From assembly GCA_002362175.1 (NCBI GenBank), contig DETU01000001.1, positions 23,755 to 87,754 of the forward strand: a stretch of 64,000 bases of DNA. Direction: 5' to 3'. The translations under genes and the position numbers were made by a program. The notes under the pieces are model-generated. The model was not told where the DNA came from and did no database searches. It saw only the letters and a program-made list of their open reading frames with translations. Shown piece after piece: positions 10,546 to 20,299 of this stretch (the stretch's first letter is position 1; each line of letters starts with the position of its first letter). The DNA comes from Ruminococcus sp. UBA3280. GTDB lineage: Bacteria; Bacillota; Clostridia; Oscillospirales; Ruminococcaceae.

Positions 10546-11104
10546 CACTCCTTTCGCAATTTTTTATTGGTCTTTCGTATTTTTTCAACCGTCGAAGTTC
10601 AAGTTTGGTTGGCAGGAGATTTCTGCAAAAATATGCTGAACCAAAATGATTTCCTTTTGTTGTTTTCAGCATATTTTTGTGAGTATGATAATCAACTCTT
10701 GAATCGAAAACAAGCATCTGAATTTCATTTTGGAAAATCTCAAATCTCTGTTTACTTTGAATGCTGTTTACAGGCAAAAGCAGTGCAAAAGGTTTTCCGA
10801 AAGAATACGCTCTTTTCAGAACATCATTCTTTTTACTGAACGGAGGATTGCTCACAAGAATATCCCAGTTTTCAGGCTGAAAATGAAAGAAATCCTGTCC
10901 GTTGCTTAAAGAACTTCTGATAACCTTGTAGCCGTTTTCCCTGAAATATTGATAAAAAGCACTCCATTCCTCATCAAACGGACACCATATTATTTTGTCT
11001 TTCGGAATAAATTCCAAAAGAGGTTCAACCGCATAAAACGGTGTATAGACCTCATCTCCTGCACTTGTTCTGTCTGCTGTCAGATAACCTATATTTACTC
11101 CCAT
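10523..11104 (-). CDS. Putative DNA adenine methyltransferase-like protein (NPPF motif)
   Basis: This 193-aa protein carries the catalytic NPPFSKK motif (about residue 85) of N6-adenine methyltransferases. It is preceded by DKIIWCPFDEEWSAF, a pattern common in small phage and ICE proteins of this type. No clear SAM-binding FxGxG motif is visible, so it may be a minimal or inactive variant. It follows the beta-class methylase by 9 nt and overlaps the start of the VirB6-like gene by 23 nt, so it belongs to the conjugation operon. Such enzymes may protect the element from host restriction. Confidence 0.6.
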   Translation of the reverse strand: MGVNIGYLTADRTSAGDEVYTPFYAVEPLLEFIPKDKIIWCPFDEEWSAFYQYFRENGYKVIRSSLSNGQDFFHFQPENWDILVSNPPFSKKNDVLKRAYSFGKPFALLLPVNSIQSKQRFEIFQNEIQMLVFDSRVDYHTHKNMLKTTKGNHFGSAYFCRNLLPTKLELRRLKKYERPIKNCERSDEFECNK

Positions 11105-11113
11105 AGCGACCTT

Positions 11114-11863
11114 TCATAATTTTATTCCGCAATCAGATTCAATCCGCTGTACACTTTTATTGAAGTATTCCTCCGATATTTCACAGCCTACAAACTTTCT
11201 GCCTGTCATAAAACAGGCAACCGCCGTTGTACCCGAACCGCTGAAACAGTCAAGTACCAAATCATTCTCATCTGAATGTTTGAGTATTATTGATTTTATG
11301 AGTTCCAGCGGTTTTTGTGTCGGATGAAAACGACCTTTTTCGTGACAAATCGGATAATGATAGATTCCGTTGTCATATTCGAAATTGAATATCGGTTTAC
11401 CACATTTAACGCCTGTTACAGCGATTTCATGGGCATTTGTCAGATAATTCAGCCTGCTGTTGATAGGAACGGGATTTGTTTTTACCCATTCCACAAAGCG
11501 TATCTGTCTGAAATTATTATCTTCAAGATATTTTCTTAAAGCAGTTATTTTCCATAAATCATAAAAGCAGATAATTGTACCACTTTTTTTCAGCACACGA
11601 TAACATTCGGCTATTACTTCATTCAACGAAAATAAATTTCTGTCCCATGCATCAAAATCCATAGACAATCTGAATTTTTCTGTATCACGTCCCGTTTTTT
11701 CCCCTGCGCTGAAATTGGTTTCCCTTGATACTTCGTATGGCGGGTCAATCAGCACAAGGTCAACGGAACTGCTTTTTATTGTTGGTAAAAAATCGAAACA
11801 ATCCGAATTTGTCAGTTGTATTGGCTTTTGGTTTTCAATAACAGATGTCGGATTATACTGCAC
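11114..11863 (-). CDS. Site-specific DNA methyltransferase, beta-class
   Basis: This intact 249-aa protein shows motif IV DPPYEVSRE near residue 40 and, near the C-terminus, the SAM-binding motif DCFSGSGTTAVACF followed by GRKFVGCEI. That order (catalytic motif first, SAM motif last) is the beta class of amino-methyltransferases. HPTQKPLELIKSII is also typical. The start used is GTG 11863, which overlaps the last bases of the maff2 3' fragment. The usual start in this family would follow closely on maff2. It probably modifies adenine or N4-cytosine for anti-restriction. Confidence 0.8.
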   Translation of the reverse strand: MQYNPTSVIENQKPIQLTNSDCFDFLPTIKSSSVDLVLIDPPYEVSRETNFSAGEKTGRDTEKFRLSMDFDAWDRNLFSLNEVIAECYRVLKKSGTIICFYDLWKITALRKYLEDNNFRQIRFVEWVKTNPVPINSRLNYLTNAHEIAVTGVKCGKPIFNFEYDNGIYHYPICHEKGRFHPTQKPLELIKSIILKHSDENDLVLDCFSGSGTTAVACFMTGRKFVGCEISEEYFNKSVQRIESDCGIKL

Positions 11864-11954
11864 CAGTCATCACATTCTGGAGGACAGGAACGAGTACGAT
11901 TGCGAGGAGGATAAGTCCAAGACCTGACATAAGCTGTTTCATTCCCTGAGATTT
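11853..11954 (-). pseudogene. 3' fragment of maff2, cut off by the mobilizable element
   Basis: The minus strand reads KSQGMKQLMSGLGLILLAIV and ends NVMTGAV, then TAA. This is the second membrane helix and tail of Maff2-family ICE proteins. The 5' part lies 7.4 kb away at 19368-19670 and ends GNDNPGAK. Joining the two at an AAA trinucleotide restores GAKSQGMKQLM in frame. The fragment has no start of its own. Confidence 0.85.
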
Positions 11955-12212
11955 AGGACTGTAGGCATAGAGAAGTTTTAAGAAAATACTGTAAAGACAG
12001 ATACAGCAAGTTATGAAAAACAAGCAGATGTTCTTATATTTGGCATCTGTCTATTTTCATTTTTCCATTTGATAATTAGTTAGTACTCTGCATATGATAG
12101 CACTAATTCTCATTATCCTTTCACAAGCCAATGATAATACAAACACAAATCAGGAGTATAATAAAAATATTCATTTTTATATAAGCAGATTTCAACAAAG
12201 AAAGGGGAAATT

Positions 12213-13775
12213 ATGAAAAAGACGATTGCAATACTTTTATCAATTACGATGTTATTATCAGCCTCCGCTTGCAGCAGTAATAATGGAAATAATCAAAGTT
12301 CTACTTTGGAGATCGTACAGACCGTTGAACCAATAAAACTCGTCAATAAAATGACGGAAAGCGAGCTTTCAATGGTAGACAAACACGCACTTACCCTGCT
12401 TGATACTCCCGAAAAGACTGATGTATCTGTACAAACTGAACACAAAGTCAGTGTGGAGTATCATACGATAAGCATTGACGAGTATCGCAAAAATATTGAA
12501 AATGCTCGCAACGATATGACCGATGAGGATTACGAAATGGCTATGGAATATATCAAGACAGTTGAAGAAAAAGGTGAGAAAAGCATTACTTTACCTCCTT
12601 ATATTCTTGTTGATGGCTATCTCGTGCAGTACGTTATCCCGTACGCTGACCCTGATTATGACGGCGGACTGATTGAATTTACCACATCTACAGCCACCTC
12701 TGCAACTGATGAAAATGGTGATTTAAAAAATGGGAATCAAACAACTAAGGAATTTTCTTTTGAAACGTTTGAGGAGTATCTCGATGAGTATCTTGACTGG
12801 ATAAGAAAAGCAGATACTGAAATGGGGTATACTGATGAGGAGATTGAACGAGATGTCCTTTATGTACAGCTTGCCAATGAAGCACTGAAAACAGGCAATT
12901 ATGAAATTCTTCCTGAAGGTACAGTCGATATAAACGATAAGTCGCTGTATAATGACAGAGATTATAGGAGTGAGTGGGAATATAATCGTCAGGATGTTGA
13001 AGCAATAAAAGATTCAATTGACGAAATCAGCATTTATGACGAAGAACTTGATGAAGAGTTTGTAGTTCATGTGACATTGCCTCCCGATTATGACGAAAAC
13101 AAGACTTATCCCATATTCTTTTTGACTGACGGCATCTGGCGTTTTGGTAATCACACCGAGTTGCGAAAATATATGGATAATGGTGAAGCTGCACCCGTGA
13201 TTCTTGTAAGTCTTTGGTACAACTATAACACTCCCTACGAAGACGGCGGACTGCGTTATTATGACCTTGTGGTGAATCGTGACAAGCTTTTGGATTTCAT
13301 AACTGACAACCTTATGCCGTATTTATGCGAGAACTATAATATAGACTGTGAAAATTCCACGCTCTACGGTCATTCGGACGGTGGTGTATTTGCGCATAAT
13401 GCGCTGTTTAATTCTGACCGATATGAAAATCAGCCGTTCGGTCATTATATTATCGGTAGTCCTGCATTGTGGGGACTTTACAATTACAACGATGATGCAC
13501 ATATCAGTAATGACGATGTGCAGAATGATTATGGCTATTTTGAACGAAATGAAAAGCTCAGTAAAAGTGTCTTTCTCTGTGCAGGCTCACAGGAGGATCC
13601 CGACTATGCTGATAACTATAAGGGACACGATACAACACTTGAAGGTACTGCAAAATTGAAAGAAAGGCTGGAATCTCACGGTGCAAACTTCACATATAAA
13701 CTGTATGACTCTCACCATTATCAATACATTCCGGAAATGCTTATTGAATATATAAAAGAAACTTATCCGTGTTAA
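12213..13775 (+). CDS. Secreted lipoprotein with esterase (alpha/beta hydrolase) domain
   Basis: This 520-aa protein has a lipoprotein signal (MKKTIAILLSITMLLSASAC, lipobox Cys near residue 20). An acidic, mostly helical region of about 240 residues follows, then an esterase D-like alpha/beta hydrolase from about residue 285 (VHVTLPPDYDENKTYPIFFL). Ser388 in LYGHSDGGVFAH is the nucleophile, and the late SHHYQYIPEML supplies a likely catalytic His. It is the only obvious cargo gene of the mobilizable element. A strong GAAAGGGG ribosome-binding site precedes the ATG. The substrate is unknown; siderophore, feruloyl or antibiotic esters are all seen in this superfamily. Confidence 0.75.
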   Translation: MKKTIAILLSITMLLSASACSSNNGNNQSSTLEIVQTVEPIKLVNKMTESELSMVDKHALTLLDTPEKTDVSVQTEHKVSVEYHTISIDEYRKNIENARNDMTDEDYEMAMEYIKTVEEKGEKSITLPPYILVDGYLVQYVIPYADPDYDGGLIEFTTSTATSATDENGDLKNGNQTTKEFSFETFEEYLDEYLDWIRKADTEMGYTDEEIERDVLYVQLANEALKTGNYEILPEGTVDINDKSLYNDRDYRSEWEYNRQDVEAIKDSIDEISIYDEELDEEFVVHVTLPPDYDENKTYPIFFLTDGIWRFGNHTELRKYMDNGEAAPVILVSLWYNYNTPYEDGGLRYYDLVVNRDKLLDFITDNLMPYLCENYNIDCENSTLYGHSDGGVFAHNALFNSDRYENQPFGHYIIGSPALWGLYNYNDDAHISNDDVQNDYGYFERNEKLSKSVFLCAGSQEDPDYADNYKGHDTTLEGTAKLKERLESHGANFTYKLYDSHHYQYIPEMLIEYIKETYPC

Positions 13776-13925
13776 TTTAAAGTAAAAATTCCGATTTATT
13801 TTGACAAGCAATCCAAAAAATCTTAGCCTATTGACACACTCTAAAACTATCCCACACAAATCCCAACAAGCATTATGACATATCCCATAATCAGCGGACA
13901 CATCAATGACATACCAACCTTATAT

Positions 13926-13962
13926 CAAGCTCTCAAAGTGATTTTGAGGGCTTGCTTTTTTT
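13926..13962 (+). terminator. Terminator between esterase and resolvase genes
   Basis: CAAGCTCTCAAA and TTTGAGGGCTTG form a stem with a short loop, followed by a run of T. It lies between convergent genes (esterase plus, resolvase minus). Confidence 0.75.
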
Positions 13963-14033
13963 CATCGGTTAGTTTTCCGTTCCGCAAGCTCAAACGGCTC
14001 TGAGGGGCATTTCCGTTCGCTTAAAGACTATAA

Positions 14034-14627
14034 TTAAGCAGAAGTTTGCTCGGCAATACCGTGAGTGATCTCATACTCACGCACACGCCGATAGAAAGTA
14101 TTAGCCGACAAGTCCATTCTACGCATAAAATCCCTGCCTGTGATGTTCTTAGCTTTCCATTCCCCATAGAGTTTACCAAATCTCTCCCAATCAATCGGGA
14201 TAGGCTTTCGCCCTGTATACTTACCCTGAGCCTTAGCGATCTCAATGCCCTCACGCTGTCGCTGTTTGAGTTGCTCTCTTTCAAGCTGAGAGAGGGCAGC
14301 AAATACGGTCAACATAAATTTGCCCGTAGGTGTATTGGTGTCGATGCTTTCTTTGTGACTAATAAGCGTTACTCCTTTGTCGTTGAGTGTGTCGATGATA
14401 TTCAGTAAGTTCTTTGTAGAGCGAACCAAACGGCTGATGCTCTCCACATAGAGCGTATCACCCTCACGCACATAGTCAAGCATAGCCTTGAGCTGTGGGC
14501 GGTCTGTCGATGCTCCTGAGAGCTTTTCTGAGAAGATTCGATCAACCTGATAGTCACACATGATTTTTTGTTGTCTTACGGTTTCCTGATGCTCCGTTGA
14601 AACACGGATATATCCGATTTTGCTCAT
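14034..14627 (-). CDS. Serine recombinase of the resolvase/invertase family
   Basis: This 197-aa protein begins MSKIGYIRVSTEHQETVRQQ, with the catalytic Ser in the RVS motif. It has the usual ISRLVRSTKNLLNII and TGKFMLTVFAALSQLEREQ segments, and a C-terminal helix-turn-helix (ITGRDFMRRMDLSANTFYRR). Length and layout are those of small resolvases such as Tn3/Tn552 types. It follows the relaxase gene by 15 nt on the same strand. It may resolve multimers of the circular element. Confidence 0.9.
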   Translation of the reverse strand: MSKIGYIRVSTEHQETVRQQKIMCDYQVDRIFSEKLSGASTDRPQLKAMLDYVREGDTLYVESISRLVRSTKNLLNIIDTLNDKGVTLISHKESIDTNTPTGKFMLTVFAALSQLEREQLKQRQREGIEIAKAQGKYTGRKPIPIDWERFGKLYGEWKAKNITGRDFMRRMDLSANTFYRRVREYEITHGIAEQTSA

Positions 14628-14642
14628 AAATATGTATCCTTT

Positions 14643-15916
14643 CTATTCAAGTTCATTTTTCTTTTTCTGCTGAGAAAGCTTTCTCTCTTGGTACTGCCTG
14701 TTGCGTTCCTGCTGTTCTTGGTTTTCAAAATACCTCCGCACCTGTCGGCTGTACTGCGATGCCGCTGTCTTCTTTCTGAGAAAAGCATTATGTTCGGGAA
14801 CAAGTGCGTTGTATTTTTCTTTCAGCTCTAATGACATAGCCTGCAACTCGCTCCGCTTAGGTTCTTTGCCGTTGATGTAATAAGCCTTGATATACTCATT
14901 GATATACTTAACGGCTTCTTCATAGCTGTCGATAGTGGCAGTATTTTTCTTTCTGAAATGCTTTTGCGTAAGGGCAGAACGCTCCTGATATTCCTTGTAT
15001 GTAGCAGAATTATCGGTACGTTGTTTCATCATTGCAAGGAGATTATCAATTGCTGTGTATTTTTTTTCAGATCGGCAAGATTCGCCGTGTGGTCATCTTT
15101 GTGATGAATATTCCAAAAGAAACCTCGTAATTCTGAAAGCGATTTGATACCGCCTGCTTCAAGATCAGCGATGATTCTATCAGCATCGCTCATACCTTTG
15201 ATCGCCGCCCATACATCTTCTTTCTTTTCGGCTACTTTGACCTCGGCAGGTTTTGGCATAGGTGTTGTAATTTCAGACTTTTCAGACTTTTTCTTTTCAG
15301 TAAGCCTTTCCATAATAGCATGAGCTTTCTGTATTTTTTCAATTTGTTCTGCAATTTTAGCTCGGAGCTTATCCTTCCATGATTTACCCTCAATCTGCAT
15401 ATCACGTTCAAAGTGAGATACGCCTTTACCTTTCGGCTCAATAATAGATATGCCGCGTTCCTTGCATATATCGTCTGATATTTGCCGTAATTCTGCCCAT
15501 GCACGTTCAGTCTTTTTGCCCTGATTATGCTCGGTGGTAAAGCTTAGTCCGTTATACAGATTTGTGTTATTGAAAATCACATGAAGGTGCGTATGCTGTT
15601 TGTCCGTATGAATCGCAAGTACATACTGATAATTGCCTTTAAGATAGCGGTCACACAATTCCTCTCCGATCTGCATAGCCTGTTCAGGTGTAACTTCATC
15701 TGGAGCAAAGCTCTGTATCAGGTGGTATGCAAGGACTTTTGTTCGCCCGGTTCCTGTGTCTCGGACAGCTCGAAAATCTTCGCTTGCTCCTGCGCTGTCG
15801 GCTCTGCAAGCATAAGAGCTGACATATAAACCGTTGACGGTCTTATCTCCGTCTGTAATGTAAGCGATTGCCGCGCCGACTGTTGCTTTGATGCTATGGA
15901 TAGAAGTAACCGCCAA
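14643..15916 (-). pseudogene. Relaxase/mobilization nuclease, split by a one-base loss in an A run
   Basis: The first frame (15029-15916) holds the nuclease: MAVTSIHSIKATVGAAIAYI, an early Tyr candidate, and the metal motif HTDKQHTHLHVIFNN. It ends at LKKNTQQ-. The second frame (14643-15032) continues KKKYTAIDNLLAMMKQRTDN, the usual relaxase C-terminal segment (YKEYQERSALTQKHFRKKN). The frames join if the A8 run at 15060-15067 had nine As. Either this is a real mutation, a sequencing error, or the two parts are translated separately through the 4-nt overlap ATGA. The nuclease domain itself is whole, so nicking may survive. Confidence 0.8.
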
Positions 15917-16389
15917 ATCTCACCGACTCCTTTCTTAATCTCGGTCATATCTTCGGCATAAAAGTTGCCTGTGCTGTGAAGCCGTACCGCTATCTGATTG
16001 ATGTTACTCCCGATACGTTTCATCAGGCGATTTGTTTCAGAAATATCGGTGCTGTCGGGAGTGAGATCAACCCTTGCACGAACGCAGTCACGGATATACT
16101 CAGTCTTGTTCTTATAGCCGTACTGTTCACACTTCACAAGAATATCCTGCATTTCGGATTCTGTGAAGCGGACGTTAAGCGTGTAGGACTTCTTTTCTTT
16201 TTTACGTTTCAGGTACTTTCGTTCATCGTCTGTAAGCTCGTCCTCGGACTTGTGTGCAAGGGTATCGTCAAGCTCGGACTGCACCTCTTTGTCCAGAGCA
16301 TTATTGATAGCTCCTTCGTAAGTCATGCCCTCGAACTCCATAACCTTGCGCTTGGGCGGTCTGCCACGTTTCTTTTTCTCCGTGTTCAT
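15718..16389 (-). CDS. mobC: MobC-like relaxosome accessory protein
   Basis: This 223-aa protein starts with a basic KKKRGRPPKRK tail and has a ribbon-helix-helix-like section (KKEKKSYTLNVRFTESEMQD then GYKNKTEYIRDCVRARVDL), as in plasmid and transposon MobC. It then has the typical LMKRIGSNINQIAVRLHSTG. It precedes the relaxase, and its last 66 codons overlap the relaxase N-terminus by 199 nt. That overlap is unusually long, and the overlapping residues do not look conserved, so the true C-terminus may have been shortened or shifted. It would bind oriT and guide the relaxase. Confidence 0.85.
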   Translation of the reverse strand: MNTEKKKRGRPPKRKVMEFEGMTYEGAINNALDKEVQSELDDTLAHKSEDELTDDERKYLKRKKEKKSYTLNVRFTESEMQDILVKCEQYGYKNKTEYIRDCVRARVDLTPDSTDISETNRLMKRIGSNINQIAVRLHSTGNFYAEDMTEIKKGVGEIWRLLLSIASKQQSARQSLTLQTEIRPSTVYMSALMLAEPTAQEQAKIFELSETQEPGEQKSLHTT

Positions 16390-16920
16390 GGTGGTATCTC
16401 CTTTATTTTTATTTCGGCGTTAGCCGATTTTTTTATGACCGCTGTGCGGTCATTCGGGGCTTGGGGTGTCCCCAACAAGCATTTGTATTTTCGTCCGTGT
16501 GCGGCGCAAAATACAATGCTTGCTATTTTTGCTGCGCTAATGCGCATTTTCCTGCCTGAGTAATTTTTATTTGCTCAGGCTTTCGCTGCTCCGTCAGCGA
16601 ATTAGAGCGATAAGCGACTTCTCTCGCCGCCGCATTGTCGGCGGTCATATTCTCTCACGCTACTGCGTGATACTCTCTTTATCCTCGGTATAGATATTGT
16701 AAACTGGCACGGCGCAGTTTTAGCGCAATGAGGGCGGCAATATGGTGAAAAGTCTTCCATTGAATTTTTCCCCATAACAATATGTCGAACTGGAAAATCT
16801 CACTGGCATAGAAAGTTTGAGCGCAATGCGAATAGACAGAAAGGGCGCAGGTGCGCTATAATATTATTGTGGGGTTAAATTGAATCCTGCGATACTATAA
16901 ACCGAAACGAGGTGAAGTGA
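16390..16920. other. Hairpin-rich intergenic region, candidate oriT of the mobilizable element
   Basis: No gene is seen in these 530 bases between the divergent mobC and 16921 genes. Within about 16,434-16,671 lie several perfect or near-perfect inverted repeats: TGACCGC/GCGGTCA, GGGG-TGT-CCCC, a stem with CAAGCATT..GTATTTT against AAAATACAATGCTTG, GCCTGAG/CTCAGGC, CCGCCG/CGGCGG and TCACGC/GCGTGA. The base composition is more GC-rich than its surroundings. Location next to mobC and the relaxase gene makes it the best oriT candidate. The nick site cannot be fixed by eye. Confidence 0.5.
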
Positions 16921-17286
16921 ATGAAAAAGAAAAATGCTGATGCCGTGCAGGTTGATGTGCTTGCTGAGAACCAAGCCAAGCTCGACAGCTACGATAAGTC
17001 TATCAAGGCAGCGCAGGAGCGCAGACGCAAGGTAATCATCGAGAGCAAACTCTACACCTATGACAAGCTCTCGGAGCTTTACGGAGGTATGGAGTGTCAG
17101 GAGCTTCTCAATGCTGTGACTGCTGAGCATATGCTCATCGGTAAGCTGACCGAAAGCGTTATGACCTATGAGCAGATTGGAGAGCTGGCAGACGATAGCT
17201 CTGCCGATGCCGACAACAAGTCGGACGATGATGAATTTGTCGGACAGACTTCTCTCTTTGAAAATGACAATCCGTATGCGGTTTAA
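16921..17286 (+). CDS. Small acidic coiled-coil protein of unknown function
   Basis: This 121-aa protein has a helical N-terminal half (AENQAKLDSYDKSIKAAQER) and an acidic C-terminus (DDSSADADNKSDDDEF). It starts at ATG 16921 after GAGGTGAAGTGA. It is transcribed away from mobC across the candidate oriT and leads a short plus-strand operon with tnpW and tnpX. I recognise no catalytic motif. A regulatory or oriT-processing accessory role would fit its position. Confidence 0.6.
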   Translation: MKKKNADAVQVDVLAENQAKLDSYDKSIKAAQERRRKVIIESKLYTYDKLSELYGGMECQELLNAVTAEHMLIGKLTESVMTYEQIGELADDSSADADNKSDDDEFVGQTSLFENDNPYAV

Positions 17287-17426
17287 ATAACCGACAACAA
17301 AGCGATAGCTGTAAGAGGGACGGCATTTGCCGTTCCGCACGGCTAAAAATATGAGGGTAAAAGATAGAATGCGATGCCCTTAAACCTAAAAGCATAGAGA
17401 TAGATAGCTAAAGGAGAAAATTCGCT

Positions 17427-17606
17427 ATGGAGAATAATAATTCCGTGTCCGAATACAAAATCGGGCATACAACTTATTTGGTGAAAACCACCTTTAACCC
17501 TGCTTTTCGTGAGAGCCTTTCGGATATTCTGAAACGGCTGATTGCAAGAGATTGTGAAAATCTCCTCGGTGAAACCGGACAAGAAACTGAAAAGCAGGCT
17601 GTGTGA
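17427..17606 (+). CDS. tnpW: TnpW-like transposon protein, 59 aa
   Basis: The short frame starts at ATG 17427 after AAAGGAG and reads MENNNSVSEYKIGHTTYLVK, then FNPAFRESLSDILKRLIARD. IG-TTY-V followed by S-E-L--KI-RLI is the pattern of TnpW proteins found beside TnpX recombinases in Tn4451-like elements. It ends 88 nt before tnpX. Its role is not established in the family. Confidence 0.75.
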   Translation: MENNNSVSEYKIGHTTYLVKTTFNPAFRESLSDILKRLIARDCENLLGETGQETEKQAV

Positions 17607-17658
17607 TTTTGTCATTTCGGCGCATTGAAATATTTTGAATAGTGCGCTATAATGGTAA

Positions 17659-19320
<1,662 letters not shown>

Positions 19321-19367
19321 CGCTATGTTATGCGGTTTAAATTAAAGAACAAAAAACTTCTATATCA

Positions 19368-19670
19368 CTACTGCACTTTTGCACCAGGGTTGTCGTTTCC
19401 GTAACCTTCGAGGAGATTGACCACGCCCCAGACTCCGACACCGCCTCCGATAAAACAGATAACAGATTTGAGAACGGTACATGCAGTTGTGATGAATGAG
19501 CTTGTGTCAACTTCACCTGTTGCTGCGAAAGCTGTTGTGCCACACATTGCAGCCATACAGCAGAGAATTGTGAGTGAGAGAACGGCTTTTTTAGCGAATT
19601 TACTGCCTTTTGAAAGCCATCTGTGCTTTGGTGCTATTGTGGAAACAGCAGAAACTGTTGAATTTTCCAT
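19368..19670 (-). pseudogene. 5' part of maff2, truncated by the mobilizable element
   Basis: The frame starts at ATG 19670 after AAGGAG. It has a hydrophobic segment (KKAVLSLTILCCMAAMCGTT, possible signal), then the Maff2 signature ICFIGGGVGVWGVVNLLEGY and GNDNPGAK. After that it reads three bases of foreign sequence and stops. The second helix and tail are at 11853-11954. Intact Maff2 proteins are small membrane proteins of the ICE mating operon. Confidence 0.88.
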
Positions 19671-20299
19671 GTTAAAAAACTCCTTAAATAAAATCAGTAT
19701 TTCAGCTTCACCCGATTTTTTCTTTTTTCGGGTTCTTCACTGTGGCATTTAAGCCAAATTTTCGGACGGTTTCACATCAACCGCATACTCTGTAACGTAC
19801 TCGTCCGGCTTTGGATTCAGACACATCTTTTTTCTTGAATTAACATATTTGGCGATGTCGAATTCCATTTTCGGATTGTCATCAAGGAGCATAGGGTAAT
19901 TTTTGTGATGTGTAATATCAAACTTATCCGAGAAGAACGGTCGCACTCCTCGGAGTTGCAGAATACACTTACCGCCGTCCATGACCGCCAGTTCGTCCTG
20001 ACTTTTCAATTCCTTGCCTAACTTCTGATAGTTCATGCCGTAACTTTCGGACTGTCCACGATTTGTGGAAGTGTTGAAACTGTCGATAGTTTCCTTACCG
20101 AGCGATTCGGAAATTTCTTTCAGAGTAGTCTTTTCCTTACCGCCTAAAAATAGCATAGTATCGCAGTTTCCCTCGATTGTATCAGCATTGTCCTTGCAAA
20201 TTTCTTTAAGCTGTGACTTGGCTTGCAGAATAATGCTTGCCGAAATTTCACGGGAACGGATTGTAGCTATCAGCTTGTCAAACTGCGGAATTTCGCCGA

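Noticed and set aside
15029..15067. Programmed frameshifting to make the full relaxase
   Set aside because: The A8 run could in principle slip, but several unrelated genes here have similar homopolymer breaks, so mutation or sequencing error is the simpler explanation.
15976..16563. Plus-strand 195-codon frame opposite mobC
   Set aside because: It is the reverse reading of mobC and the hairpin region, with no start signal and no recognisable domain.
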